DNA of 64,000 nt from Crossaster papposus (taxonomy: Eukaryota > Echinodermata > Asteroidea > Velatida > Solasteridae), in NCBI GenBank assembly GCA_037893245.1, contig JBAIAA010000025.1:2542001-2606000 (forward strand), given 5' to 3'. A program made the translations under genes and the position numbers. Below are positions 1 to 8,435 of the stretch, one piece after another. A model generated the notes under the pieces. It searched no databases and was not told where the DNA came from. It saw only the letters and a program-made list of their open reading frames with translations. Position 1 is the first letter of the stretch. Every line of letters starts with the position of its first letter.

Positions 1-1011
1 AGTTTAGTCGAGCCACGGGCTGCACCGACGGCAGCAGGTATTGAATACCCGCTGGATACGGCAGGCCCTGTCAGCAGCGATGGAGGCCCAATTGCTGCAC
101 CATCCACCACCAGTCGGCCCGGAGGTGACTCGTCCACGACTTTGGAGTCGGGTAAGTCCACGGCTATTTTGACTAATTATGAGGAATCAACACCTCAACC
201 AATTATTTCCACTAGTGTTCAATCCATTTGCCCGTCCTTATCCATTACATCGGCCCCGTCTTCTGATAGTGCAAATTTAACTAGCGTTTGCGATGACTTG
301 GAGTCGGGGGTCCCTCAAAGTGTGAAGGAAAAAATTTGGAAAGGGGAGTTCGTGGAGTTTGGAGCTCTTTGGAAGTCGGCATATGGTCCGGGCTTTGACA
401 ATTCTGTGGGTGACACGGTGTTTATGGTTGGGTCTAATGATTCGCCGGCTTGGCAGATTCGTCCGCATAAGCATGCTCCCCAGATAACATCGGTGGAGCA
501 GTGGACATCTGCCTTTCTGGTTTTTGCTTCAATTTACTTAATGCGCCAACCTAGCCATGCACGCCAGTTGCTTAAGTATGCTGATTCTATCCGTTGTGCT
601 GCCTCCCGACACTCTGGATATGGCTGGCGCGATTATGATACACAGTTTCGCTTGCGACAGGCGCGTATGCCATCCCGATCCTGGGCGAGCATTGACGCCG
701 AGTTATGGTTGACATTGCTCGGCGCACATAGCCAACAACATTCTTTTCGAGCCTACCAGCAGCGCGACCGTGCCCAAGCGAACACCTGGTCCGGATTCGG
801 GCCAGGTCGCCGTCCCAATGCCGGCGGTCAACAATACCCATGCAACGATTTTAATCGCGGGAAATGCCTCCGCTCCAATTGCCGGTTTGCGCACCGTTGC
901 TCCACCTGTCAAGTATTCGGCCACCCAGCAACCCGCTGTCGAGACAATCGTCAGTCCAGCGGGCCAGGGCGCGTGCAGGCAGCTAGCGCACACACCAATA
1001 AACCTAAGTAA
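1..1011 (+). CDS. gag: Gag-like nucleocapsid protein of the Ngaro/DIRS element (5' partial)
   Basis: The frame is open from base 1, so the protein continues beyond the left edge and the true start is not visible. The C-terminal part has a CCCH zinc finger of spacing C-x7-C-x4-C-x3-H, followed by a knuckle of spacing C-x2-C-x4-H-x4-C, roughly nt 838-945. This pair is typical of Gag proteins of DIRS-order elements and suggests RNA binding in the retrotransposon particle. The N-terminal part is Ser/Thr/Pro-rich, and a conserved Trp-rich block follows (about nt 330-700). The stop is TAA at 1009-1011. The next in-frame pol ATG begins one base later (TAACATG), a layout compatible with reinitiation. 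Confidence 0.8.
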   Translation, partial: SLVEPRAAPTAAGIEYPLDTAGPVSSDGGPIAAPSTTSRPGGDSSTTLESGKSTAILTNYEESTPQPIISTSVQSICPSLSITSAPSSDSANLTSVCDDLESGVPQSVKEKIWKGEFVEFGALWKSAYGPGFDNSVGDTVFMVGSNDSPAWQIRPHKHAPQITSVEQWTSAFLVFASIYLMRQPSHARQLLKYADSIRCAASRHSGYGWRDYDTQFRLRQARMPSRSWASIDAELWLTLLGAHSQQHSFRAYQQRDRAQANTWSGFGPGRRPNAGGQQYPCNDFNRGKCLRSNCRFAHRCSTCQVFGHPATRCRDNRQSSGPGRVQAASAHTNKPK

Positions 1012-1012
1012 C

Positions 1013-1082
1013 ATGTTATCATTCCTGCGCGTTTACCCAAGCACTAAAGATGCGCAAATTTTAATGAAAGGTTTTGCCCTTG
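1013..1082 (+). pseudogene. pol: N-terminal fragment of the retrotransposon pol ORF, cut by the Polinton insertion
   Basis: An ATG at 1013 opens a frame that runs into the Polinton terminus. When the Polinton (1083-17353) and the second copy of the CCTTG duplication are mentally removed, this frame continues without a stop into the reverse transcriptase ORF on the right. It is therefore the true N-terminal end of pol. In the present DNA it would read only a few codons into the inverted repeat before stopping. Confidence 0.8.
1078..1082. repeat. Left target-site duplication CCTTG of Polinton 1
   Basis: CCTTG directly precedes the left inverted repeat and is repeated at 17354-17358, directly after the right inverted repeat. 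Polintons usually make 5-6 bp duplications. Here 5 bp match and the sixth differs. Confidence 0.9.
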
Positions 1083-1232
1083 AGTAGTATAGGTTATAGC
1101 GATCTTAGACCACACCCAATTTGTCTAACTTTTGTCACATATTTATGTGACAAAACCAAAAACCAAAACCAAAAACCAAAAACCAAAAACCAAAAACCAA
1201 AACCAAAACCAAAAGTCTTTAAGTATAAAATT
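1083..1232 (+). repeat. Left terminal inverted repeat of Polinton 1
   Basis: It matches the reverse complement of 17203-17353 with few differences. It has three parts: a ~47-bp unique end, a perfect 26-bp palindrome (1130-1155), and a run of CCAAAAA/CCAAAA units to about 1214 ending in a TCTTTAAGTATAAAATT tail. Elements replicated by protein-primed polymerase use their ends as origins, so these features may act in replication or integration. That role is inferred. Confidence 0.95.
1130..1155. repeat. Perfect 26-bp palindrome inside the Polinton end
   Basis: Two 12-base arms (TTTTGTCACATA and its complement) surround a 2-base centre. The same palindrome occurs in the right repeat at 17281-17306. 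It lies 47 bp from the element tip, a plausible recognition site for integrase or terminal protein. Confidence 0.9.
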
Positions 1233-1317
1233 CGAGTTACGCCTCACCTTATAAATTTCTGGTCTTACCTATAATAAAAATGAGATTTTTTTTTTTATAT
1301 ATATATTAAATAGAGAC
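1233..1317. promoter_or_regulatory. AT-rich leader before the polymerase gene
   Basis: A T-tract followed by alternating TATATATATATT lies about 10-25 bases before the polymerase ATG at 1318. It is the only obvious TATA-like sequence upstream of this gene. Confidence 0.4.
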
Positions 1318-4300
1318 ATGACGTTAGCGATAGGATACCACAAGTGGAATAAAGCTACGTTACGTGATTACGTTGAGACTAACAACCTCACAATCGATCA
1401 AACTGCGAAGTTGACTCGTAAAGTTTACATAGACGCGGTTAAAAAATACAACGCTCAATTTAAAAACTTAAATAAAAAGAGACACCACGATCTCAGACAA
1501 ATCGCCACCGAGCACGGTTTACGAGTCGTACCTACGGGTAAAAGAGGATATACGAATAAAGATTACATCGATGCGATCAAAGCGCATGTATCACCCGGAT
1601 CTTTTGAAGAAGCCGACTTTAGAGAAATTAGAAGATTTAGAAATCACTATAGAAACTTGTTACTCAAACCCAGGCTCTACAACAAAGATTTGATCAAGTT
1701 TTTTGACACTCGCAAATCAATGATCAAACAAAAAATCGAATCTGAATTGATAGGACTCAGAAGCTTAAAATTTCAGTTGGTGATCAAAGTCCAATATCAT
1801 AAAGATAAACCAGACGGAACGGAAGAAACGGTAAAAGTTAACCACACTACCAACCAGATAGCGTTGTTAAATAAATCTCAACTCCCTCAAATTTTAAGAG
1901 AACTAATCGGTGACTTGGAGAAAAAAGTAGACGAGTTTTTACAAAGGGGGTCGGGTTGGGTCTTTGACGAGATACTCGAGTTTTACATCAACATCAACCG
2001 ATACAATCCAGTTAGGGGTAGCTCTTACATAGATTTACCAAAATATCTCAAAGATAAAAAAGCGATCGTCAACGTAAAAAATAAAGACGACCAGTGTCTA
2101 AAGTGGTCGTTAAGAGCAGCCTTGGGTAAATATACCGACGACGTCAAAACTCGAATCGAAAGTAATCCCAATTATAAAATTCATAGAGAGAGACCGATTA
2201 TTTATACCACGGACGACGGACTAAATTTTACAAACGTAGACTTTCCAACTCCCCTCGATCATATATCGCGAGTAGAAACTCATAATAGTTTGTCGATAAA
2301 CGTGTTTGGTTACGAAGAGGATGCGGACGTGTTTCCTTTATACATCTCAGTACGCGAAGGAACACCGGTTGACTTATTGTTGTTTTCGAGAGACGATCAT
2401 TTTCACTATTGTTGGATAAAAGATTTTGATAAATTATGCAACCGGGTTACGAGATATCAAGGCAAGAAATATTTTTGTCGTCGGTGCTTGTGTCATTTTA
2501 ACTCTCAAGCTAGATTGGACAAACACGCAGTTGACTGTCGAGGTATAGACGCTAAATCTTCTAGAGTTGTATTTCCACAAAAAGGTAAACCCCTTATCGA
2601 TGACGATGGTAAACCCGTTGTCGATGAAAACGACGAAATCGTATTAGAAGAACCCATACTCAAATTTAAGAATTACAAACATAAACAAAAAGCGCCGTTT
2701 GTCATTTACGCGGACTTTGAATCTATATTAGAAAAAATACCCGCAACCGCAGAAACAAAGAACACTCGAAAAATTAACCGTCACGTAGCCAGCGGATACT
2801 CATACGCCGTGATAAGGTGCGATGGAAAGTGTATGAGTCAGAAAACATACAGAGGTATAGATGTCGCAACAAACTTTGTTAAGTCTTTACTCGACGAAAA
2901 GTTAAATGTAAATCTAATATTTGATAATCCAGAGCCAATGACGTTTACAGACGAGGACAAAATCAAATATAAAAACTCTAAAAAGTGTTGGATTTGCGAA
3001 AAAACTTTTTGGCTAAGCAAAAACGCGTGTCATTGCGGCGAAGAGTGTAAACCAAGCTCTTGCCCAATGTGTACAGACTGTAATAAGCCCGTCGACAATC
3101 GAAAAAGAAGCGTCAAGTATTGCGATTGTACGGAACGAGAAATAATCAAAAGAGAAGACGTGTGTTATTGCGAGGAAGAGTGTAAACCAAACTCTAGCGC
3201 AATGTGCTTAAATTGCAAAAAGCCAGCCAACAACGGAAGAAAAAGCGACGAGTTCTGTAAGTGCGGCGATCTTCAAGAAAGAAGAAAAAAAGGAGAGGTA
3301 TGCGTGGGGTGTTACAAAGAGTGTAACCCAATATCTCTCGAAATGTGCGCACGATGTAAAAAAACAACCAACGAGTACTGTAAATGTGGTGACAAAAGGA
3401 AAAAAAAAAAGGTCTGTACCAAGTGTAACAAAGAGATAAGTAATTTTAAAAGGGTCAGAGATCACTGCCACATCACGGGCGCATTTAGAGGTGCCGCGCA
3501 TGCTTATTGCAATCTAAATATGCAAGTTAAATCTGACCGCACTCCGATACCGGTCGTACTGCACAACTTGGAAAACTACGACGCTCACTTAATCATGCGG
3601 GCCGTGCCTGAGAGTGAAGATAAATTATTTGTTATCGCTAAAAATTCGGAAAAGTACGTGTCTTTTTCGTTAGGTCAACTGCGATTTATAGACTCGTTTC
3701 ATTTTATGGCAACGTCGTTGGAAAAATTAGTCAACGCATGTCCTAAAGACTCTTTTGGTTTACTAAGAAAACACTTCGGTTGTTCTGTTGCTAGGATGAG
3801 TGGCGTAGACTTATTGTTACAAAAAGGTGTTTATCCGTATGAGTACATAGACTCGTTTGACAAGTTTGAAGAGACCGACTTACCAAGCATCGACAAATTT
3901 TATAGCATTCTCAAAGACTCTAACGTATCGCAACAAGATTACTCTCGAGCTCAAAAAGTGTGGGCTGAATTTAATATTAAAAACTTGGGCGAGTACCACG
4001 ACTTATACGTGACCACGGATGTGTTTTTGTTAGCCTGCGTGTTTGAAAACTTTAGAGAAGTGTGTATCGACAACTATGGCTTAGACCCAGCGAATTATTT
4101 TACGGCACCGGGGCTGTCGTGGGACGCGTTGTTAAAACACTCGGGAGTTGAGCTCGAGTTGTTGACCGACGTGGACAAACACTTGTTTTTTGAGCGAGCT
4201 AAACGAGGTGGGGTATCTAGTGTAGGTGGTACGAGGTATCACCGATCCAACAATAAATATCTACCCGACCACAACACAGACGAACCCTCGAGTTACCTGT

Positions 4301-5583
4301 TGTATCTAGACGCCAACAATCTATATGGTTGGGCTATGAGTCAGCACCTACCTTACTCAAACTTTGAGTGGGTCTCACCAAAAACGTTTACCTCTGAAAA
4401 AATATCGTCGCTAAGAACAACGTCAAACACCGGATACTTTCTCGAAGTCGATTTAGACTACCCCGAACAGCTTCACGATCTACACGCTGATTATCCACTC
4501 GCGCCTGAAAACATAGAGATACCTAAAGAGTGGTTGTCAGATTATCAAAACGAGTTATTAAATACTGAACCCAGTTCTAACGTCAAAAAGCTGACGGGTA
4601 CTCTCTATCCAAAACAAAAATACGTTTTACATTACATAACGTTACAGTTGTATCTAAAACTAGGTTTAAAACTTACAAAGGTACACCGAGTGTTAAAGTT
4701 TGCGCAAACGCCTTGGATGAAATCTTACATAGACAAAAACACCCAACTCAGAACTCACGCAAAGTCGGACTTTGAAAAAGACTTGTTTAAACTGATGAAC
4801 AACAGCGTGTTTGGCAAGACGATGGAAAACGTACGAAACAGAATAGACGGGTACTTGCTCAGAGATGATAACGAAATCGATCAAAAAATGTACGAAAAAA
4901 TAGTCGGTAAACCCAGCTACAAAACGACCGTACCGTTTGAAGAATGTAAATTGTCTTTTGTAGAAAAATATAAAACGACGACTTTATTAAACAAACCTAT
5001 TTACTGCGGTGTAAGCATATTAGACTTAAGCAAAACGTTGATGTATGATTTTTATTACAACAACTTGAAACCAAAATATGACGATAATATTAGACTGATG
5101 TACACAGACACAGACAGTCTATTGTTGATAGTTTATGCAGACGACGTTTACGAAGATATGAAAAAAGACTCTGGCTCGTACGACCTGTCGAACTTTCCCA
5201 CCGACCACCCTTTATATGACCACGTCAACAAAAAGGTGATAGGTAAATTTAAAGACGAATTTGGCGGTAAACCGATTACCGAGGCTGTGTGTATCAGACC
5301 CAAGATGTACTCGATTTTAACCTCTGACTCGAATCTCAAAAAAGCAAAAGGGGTCACAAAGTTGGTCACTAGTAAATCGTTAAAACATCAACACTATCGA
5401 GATTGTGTGTTTAAAAACGAGTCGAGAATCGATAAGATGACGCGCATCGAATCAAAAAATCACGTCTTGCACACCATAACTCAAAACAAACTGTCGTTGA
5501 GCCCGTTAGACACAAAGCGGTATATACTCCCGAACGGTTCTACTACTCTAGCTTTTGGTCACTATATAATTAAAGACCTGTAA
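1318..5583 (+). CDS. polB: Protein-primed family B DNA polymerase of Polinton 1
   Basis: This 1421-residue protein would replicate the element from a terminal-protein primer. Visible motifs: ExoI D466-x-E468; a C2H2-like finger C387/C390/H403/C407; an endonuclease VII-like HCH motif at 715-718; an ExoII-like HNLENYD at 749-755; motif A with D998 (DANNLYG); motif B around 1158-1168 (KLMNNSVFGKT); motif C YTDTDS at 1262-1267. All polymerase catalytic residues are present. Residues ~557-703 are an unusual Cys-rich insertion made of about three tandem repeats, placed between the CxxC and HCH halves of the endonuclease VII-like zinc site. The second Polinton copy lacks most of this insertion. The gene ends 8 bp before the convergent integrase stop. 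Confidence 0.96.
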   Translation: MTLAIGYHKWNKATLRDYVETNNLTIDQTAKLTRKVYIDAVKKYNAQFKNLNKKRHHDLRQIATEHGLRVVPTGKRGYTNKDYIDAIKAHVSPGSFEEADFREIRRFRNHYRNLLLKPRLYNKDLIKFFDTRKSMIKQKIESELIGLRSLKFQLVIKVQYHKDKPDGTEETVKVNHTTNQIALLNKSQLPQILRELIGDLEKKVDEFLQRGSGWVFDEILEFYININRYNPVRGSSYIDLPKYLKDKKAIVNVKNKDDQCLKWSLRAALGKYTDDVKTRIESNPNYKIHRERPIIYTTDDGLNFTNVDFPTPLDHISRVETHNSLSINVFGYEEDADVFPLYISVREGTPVDLLLFSRDDHFHYCWIKDFDKLCNRVTRYQGKKYFCRRCLCHFNSQARLDKHAVDCRGIDAKSSRVVFPQKGKPLIDDDGKPVVDENDEIVLEEPILKFKNYKHKQKAPFVIYADFESILEKIPATAETKNTRKINRHVASGYSYAVIRCDGKCMSQKTYRGIDVATNFVKSLLDEKLNVNLIFDNPEPMTFTDEDKIKYKNSKKCWICEKTFWLSKNACHCGEECKPSSCPMCTDCNKPVDNRKRSVKYCDCTEREIIKREDVCYCEEECKPNSSAMCLNCKKPANNGRKSDEFCKCGDLQERRKKGEVCVGCYKECNPISLEMCARCKKTTNEYCKCGDKRKKKKVCTKCNKEISNFKRVRDHCHITGAFRGAAHAYCNLNMQVKSDRTPIPVVLHNLENYDAHLIMRAVPESEDKLFVIAKNSEKYVSFSLGQLRFIDSFHFMATSLEKLVNACPKDSFGLLRKHFGCSVARMSGVDLLLQKGVYPYEYIDSFDKFEETDLPSIDKFYSILKDSNVSQQDYSRAQKVWAEFNIKNLGEYHDLYVTTDVFLLACVFENFREVCIDNYGLDPANYFTAPGLSWDALLKHSGVELELLTDVDKHLFFERAKRGGVSSVGGTRYHRSNNKYLPDHNTDEPSSYLLYLDANNLYGWAMSQHLPYSNFEWVSPKTFTSEKISSLRTTSNTGYFLEVDLDYPEQLHDLHADYPLAPENIEIPKEWLSDYQNELLNTEPSSNVKKLTGTLYPKQKYVLHYITLQLYLKLGLKLTKVHRVLKFAQTPWMKSYIDKNTQLRTHAKSDFEKDLFKLMNNSVFGKTMENVRNRIDGYLLRDDNEIDQKMYEKIVGKPSYKTTVPFEECKLSFVEKYKTTTLLNKPIYCGVSILDLSKTLMYDFYYNNLKPKYDDNIRLMYTDTDSLLLIVYADDVYEDMKKDSGSYDLSNFPTDHPLYDHVNKKVIGKFKDEFGGKPITEAVCIRPKMYSILTSDSNLKKAKGVTKLVTSKSLKHQHYRDCVFKNESRIDKMTRIESKNHVLHTITQNKLSLSPLDTKRYILPNGSTTLAFGHYIIKDL

Positions 5584-5591
5584 GAAAAATC

Positions 5592-6587
5592 TTATTTAGG
5601 AGGTAACTCAGTGTCCGGAGGCACAACCTGAAGCTCTTGACTAACGAAACTTCGACGGGGACCTTTCTTGAGATAGTAAAGAGTGGGCTGGTTGTCTACT
5701 TTGATCGAGCGATCCAACCCAAAAACCTCGAGACTCCAAATAGGATCGGTCGCTCGCCTGCGTTCTCCTCCCTCTAACTCCCCGGGTGCGTAAAGATATC
5801 TATAAATATCGCCTTTTCTCACCAACTCTTTTTCTACCTCCGAGGGAGAAGAACTGATTTGACGAACTTGCGTTTCTTGCATCGCTAGCTTGGGAGTGAG
5901 TGGCTCGTAGTCTTCCGTCGTTATCAATCTGGTGGTTTCGTTGTTTAACGCCTTAATCACGTCGGGCAATCGTTTAACCCAGAGTCTACTCCTCTCCGTC
6001 GGATTAACAATCTCTGCAGCGTATTGATGGCCGAACAATCTCTCCGCCAAAGTCCTGTTAAATCTTTCGACCACTGCCTGCGCTCTGTGGTTACCCGGTT
6101 CTCCCACTTGTATCGTGACTTTTTTCTCCTCCAGTTGCTTTTTAAAAGCACCGTGAAATTCTTTACCCGCGTCTACTTTTAACAGCTTGGGCCAAGTCAA
6201 AGGTGACCTAGCGTAAACTCGAGCTAAAGCGTCGGCCACTTGGGTACTCGTCTTGTTGGTCAAAGGTTCGGCCTCTTTAAAACGCGTGGCTACGTCTACG
6301 ACCGTCATAGCGTACTTGTATTCTTTTTTACCGACTTTATCGTGAGGTAAAAATAACAAGTCTATCTGATGCATTTCGTTTGGCACAGCCATGGACTTGT
6401 TTAAACTCGTAGGCCTGCTTATATGCGTAGGAGGTGGTAAATAAATTTGCCACAACGCTTGTTTTCTTAACCAATTTCTGGTTTCTTCTTTGGACGCGCC
6501 CGTTTTTTTAGCTAATTTTACAACCGCACCTTCACCCTTCCAATAACCGGCGGGGCTGTAATACACTTTTTTAAACTTTGTTTCCAT
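5592..6587 (-). CDS. int: Retroviral-type (rve) DDE integrase of Polinton 1
   Basis: A 331-residue integrase that would insert linear element DNA and make the short target duplication. The catalytic triad is complete: D76 (HQID), D139 (VDAGKEF) and E174 (VVERFNR), with the 35-residue spacing between the last two that is usual for retroviral and Polinton integrases. An N-terminal helix-turn-helix-like region (residues ~20-50) precedes the core. The C-terminal ~60 residues resemble a small beta-barrel or chromo-like tail (LYYLKKG region). It is convergent with polB and lies 9 bp downstream of the next minus-strand ORF. Confidence 0.95.
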   Translation of the reverse strand: METKFKKVYYSPAGYWKGEGAVVKLAKKTGASKEETRNWLRKQALWQIYLPPPTHISRPTSLNKSMAVPNEMHQIDLLFLPHDKVGKKEYKYAMTVVDVATRFKEAEPLTNKTSTQVADALARVYARSPLTWPKLLKVDAGKEFHGAFKKQLEEKKVTIQVGEPGNHRAQAVVERFNRTLAERLFGHQYAAEIVNPTERSRLWVKRLPDVIKALNNETTRLITTEDYEPLTPKLAMQETQVRQISSSPSEVEKELVRKGDIYRYLYAPGELEGGERRRATDPIWSLEVFGLDRSIKVDNQPTLYYLKKGPRRSFVSQELQVVPPDTELPPK

Positions 6588-6596
6588 TTAACTTAA

Positions 6597-7026
6597 CTAA
6601 ACAAACTTATAAACTAAAAAACCTACCAACGCAGTTCCTCCCAAAACAAACACCAACTCGCCGGTCTTTTGATCTTCGCTAGGTGCGTAAAAATCAGCTA
6701 GAGTGGGCTCATGCTGCAGGCCCACGGGTACTTGTGCGTTTGAGCGAGTAACCGAGTTGTATTCTCTGAGAGCCTCGTCTATACTTTCAAAAGTCCTTTG
6801 AGCCTTTGCTTGTTTTTTGAGTCGATCGTTTAACCAATCGAGATACTTTGTCCTCGCTCTTTCCCCAATTGTTTTTTGCCGTTGCCAGTTTCTCTAAAGC
6901 CAAGTCGTGTCTCTTGCGCTCTTCGTCTTGTTTTTGTTGTTTCATGCTCGAAAATAAAAAGTTTGATCCCGCGAAAGCGAAAGCGTTAACTATTGCGCCT
7001 CCGATCATCATAGCGATGCTAGCCAT
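6597..7026 (-). pseudogene. Small two-membrane-segment Polinton protein with a 1-bp frame break
   Basis: The frame starts at 7026 (MASIAMMIGG, hydrophobic start), then a charged helix, and stays aligned with copy 2 for about 50 residues. The frame then changes at a GGGG run near 6863-6866. The homologous downstream part (LDWLNDRLKKQ, then a hydrophobic C-terminal segment GELVFVLGGTALVGF) continues in another frame to a stop at 6597-6599. A single extra G explains the break, and a homopolymer sequencing error is equally possible. The homologue at 62455-62823 reads through this point. The function is unknown; the layout suggests a virion or membrane protein. Confidence 0.65.
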
Positions 7027-7054
7027 ATTTTAGAAGAAGTAATATAAAAAATAC

Positions 7055-7062
7055 CTATAAAA
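7055..7062 (+). promoter_or_regulatory. TATA-like block touching the start codon of the 434-residue gene
   Basis: CTATAAAA runs directly into the ATG at 7063. Similar blocks sit at the same place before other genes of this element. Confidence 0.5.
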
Positions 7063-8367
7063 ATGGACTTAGATTTCAAGAGTCTAGAAGTAGTAGTTAA
7101 CTCGGTCGACCGCAGTTTTTTTATGGCTACTTTTCCAGATCTACTCGCCGACTATAAGTTACCCGTCGTTAAAACGGACGAGGTAATAAACAGATGGAAA
7201 ACACAACCGATGACGTTTTATCAAAATCAACTTAATTTTGCCATTTGGTGTAGTACCACCGGAGCCGGTTTAGGCTGGGATCTTATTAATTCTATCGATC
7301 CTCTGACGAGCGCCGTATACAGATTTCACGTTTATTTTACCGTTAGAAAAATATTAGAGTTTCTCAAATGTCCCAGCCCGAACGATAACGTATTTAATGC
7401 CGTAGACAACAACGTAGATCGCGGGGCTTATATCGACGCGTGTAGATTTTATTCTACGGATCCTAAAAATACTTGGATACAGACGGTAGATCTCTACTCG
7501 GGTGGATTGGGGCAGGCTTATGCTTGGGGTAAACCTTTGGGAGATTATGATACCACGGACTTGGGGATTAGTTACGGTAAATACGCGGGAGGAACTAAAA
7601 TGGGGTTTGGCCCCTCACAACCTCCAGGAGGATCTGGACGTTACAGCTCTCAAACGGTGACAAATTTGACGCAAGACGACGCCGTTGGCTCTGCGTGGAA
7701 ACGTTTTATAAACCCCGCCACTCACTTTACCGACGTCGGAATACAAAAAATAAACGAATCTATCAGGGCGTATGTTTACGCTCTGCTGGGAGCCCAGGCT
7801 CAAACAAAAACTAGTATTTTAACTCCGGGCACGGGTTTGGACGCCCAAACCCAGTTTGTTAATATCGTAGAAGGTTTGATTGCAACTCCGACCGATCTGG
7901 AAGAATCTATAACCCAATTTCAAGATTCGCTGCAATACGCCAGGAGTTCGTTAAACTTTGTGTTGGCAAAAGGATTATATCTCGTGCCTTCGAACATGCA
8001 ATTGAGGGTCGGAACCCACGAAGGATATAACAACAATATACAGATTGCGACCGCTGAGTTGGCGTTGGGATTAAACTCAAAGATAAACTCAAACGTACCC
8101 GCGCCTCTAACCGTTGACCCACCCGCGCCCACGCCCACGCCACCACCCACGCCCGCACCCTTCCCTCCCTCACCAACACCCACGCCCGCACCCACACCTC
8201 AAACTGTTGACCCACCCGCACCCACGCCAACACCAACGCCACCACCCGAGCCTTCTTTTCCCGAAGAAAACGTTCAGAGAGATCCTCACGAGTACGAAAA
8301 AACTTCGCTGATTGTCGGTACTTTAGCCATAGCGGGTATAGGATACCTGCTTTTAGACTTGTGGTAA
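7063..8367 (+). CDS. Conserved large Polinton structural/membrane protein (434 residues)
   Basis: This is a recognisable protein family found in many invertebrate Polintons, with conserved blocks FYQNQLNFA, LYSGGLGQAYAWG, IQKINESIRAYVYALLGAQAQT and LQYARS. Its role is not established; a virion structural role is inferred from its association with capsid genes. Residues ~345-400 are a Pro/Thr/Ala-rich linker of PTPTP-type repeats, and residues ~415-434 form a C-terminal transmembrane segment. The homologue in Polinton 2 starts about 50 residues further upstream with a heptad-like Lys/Gln/Glu segment that is absent here. The stop codon overlaps the start of a perfect hairpin. Confidence 0.8.
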   Translation: MDLDFKSLEVVVNSVDRSFFMATFPDLLADYKLPVVKTDEVINRWKTQPMTFYQNQLNFAIWCSTTGAGLGWDLINSIDPLTSAVYRFHVYFTVRKILEFLKCPSPNDNVFNAVDNNVDRGAYIDACRFYSTDPKNTWIQTVDLYSGGLGQAYAWGKPLGDYDTTDLGISYGKYAGGTKMGFGPSQPPGGSGRYSSQTVTNLTQDDAVGSAWKRFINPATHFTDVGIQKINESIRAYVYALLGAQAQTKTSILTPGTGLDAQTQFVNIVEGLIATPTDLEESITQFQDSLQYARSSLNFVLAKGLYLVPSNMQLRVGTHEGYNNNIQIATAELALGLNSKINSNVPAPLTVDPPAPTPTPPPTPAPFPPSPTPTPAPTPQTVDPPAPTPTPTPPPEPSFPEENVQRDPHEYEKTSLIVGTLAIAGIGYLLLDLW

Positions 8368-8407
8368 AAAAAAAAGCCTTCTATTTTGCTAGAAGGCTTT
8401 TTTTTTT
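8366..8407. terminator. Perfect hairpin with A10/T10 flanks between convergent genes
   Basis: The stem is A10-GCCTTCTA paired with TAGAAGGC-T10 around a 6-base loop (TTTTGC), giving an 18-bp perfect stem. It lies exactly between the 3' ends of a plus-strand and a minus-strand gene. It has the layout of a bidirectional factor-independent terminator, which is unexpected for DNA in an animal nucleus. Confidence 0.6.
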
Positions 8408-8435
8408 AGAGGCGCTTTTGTAAATAAACAAAAAT

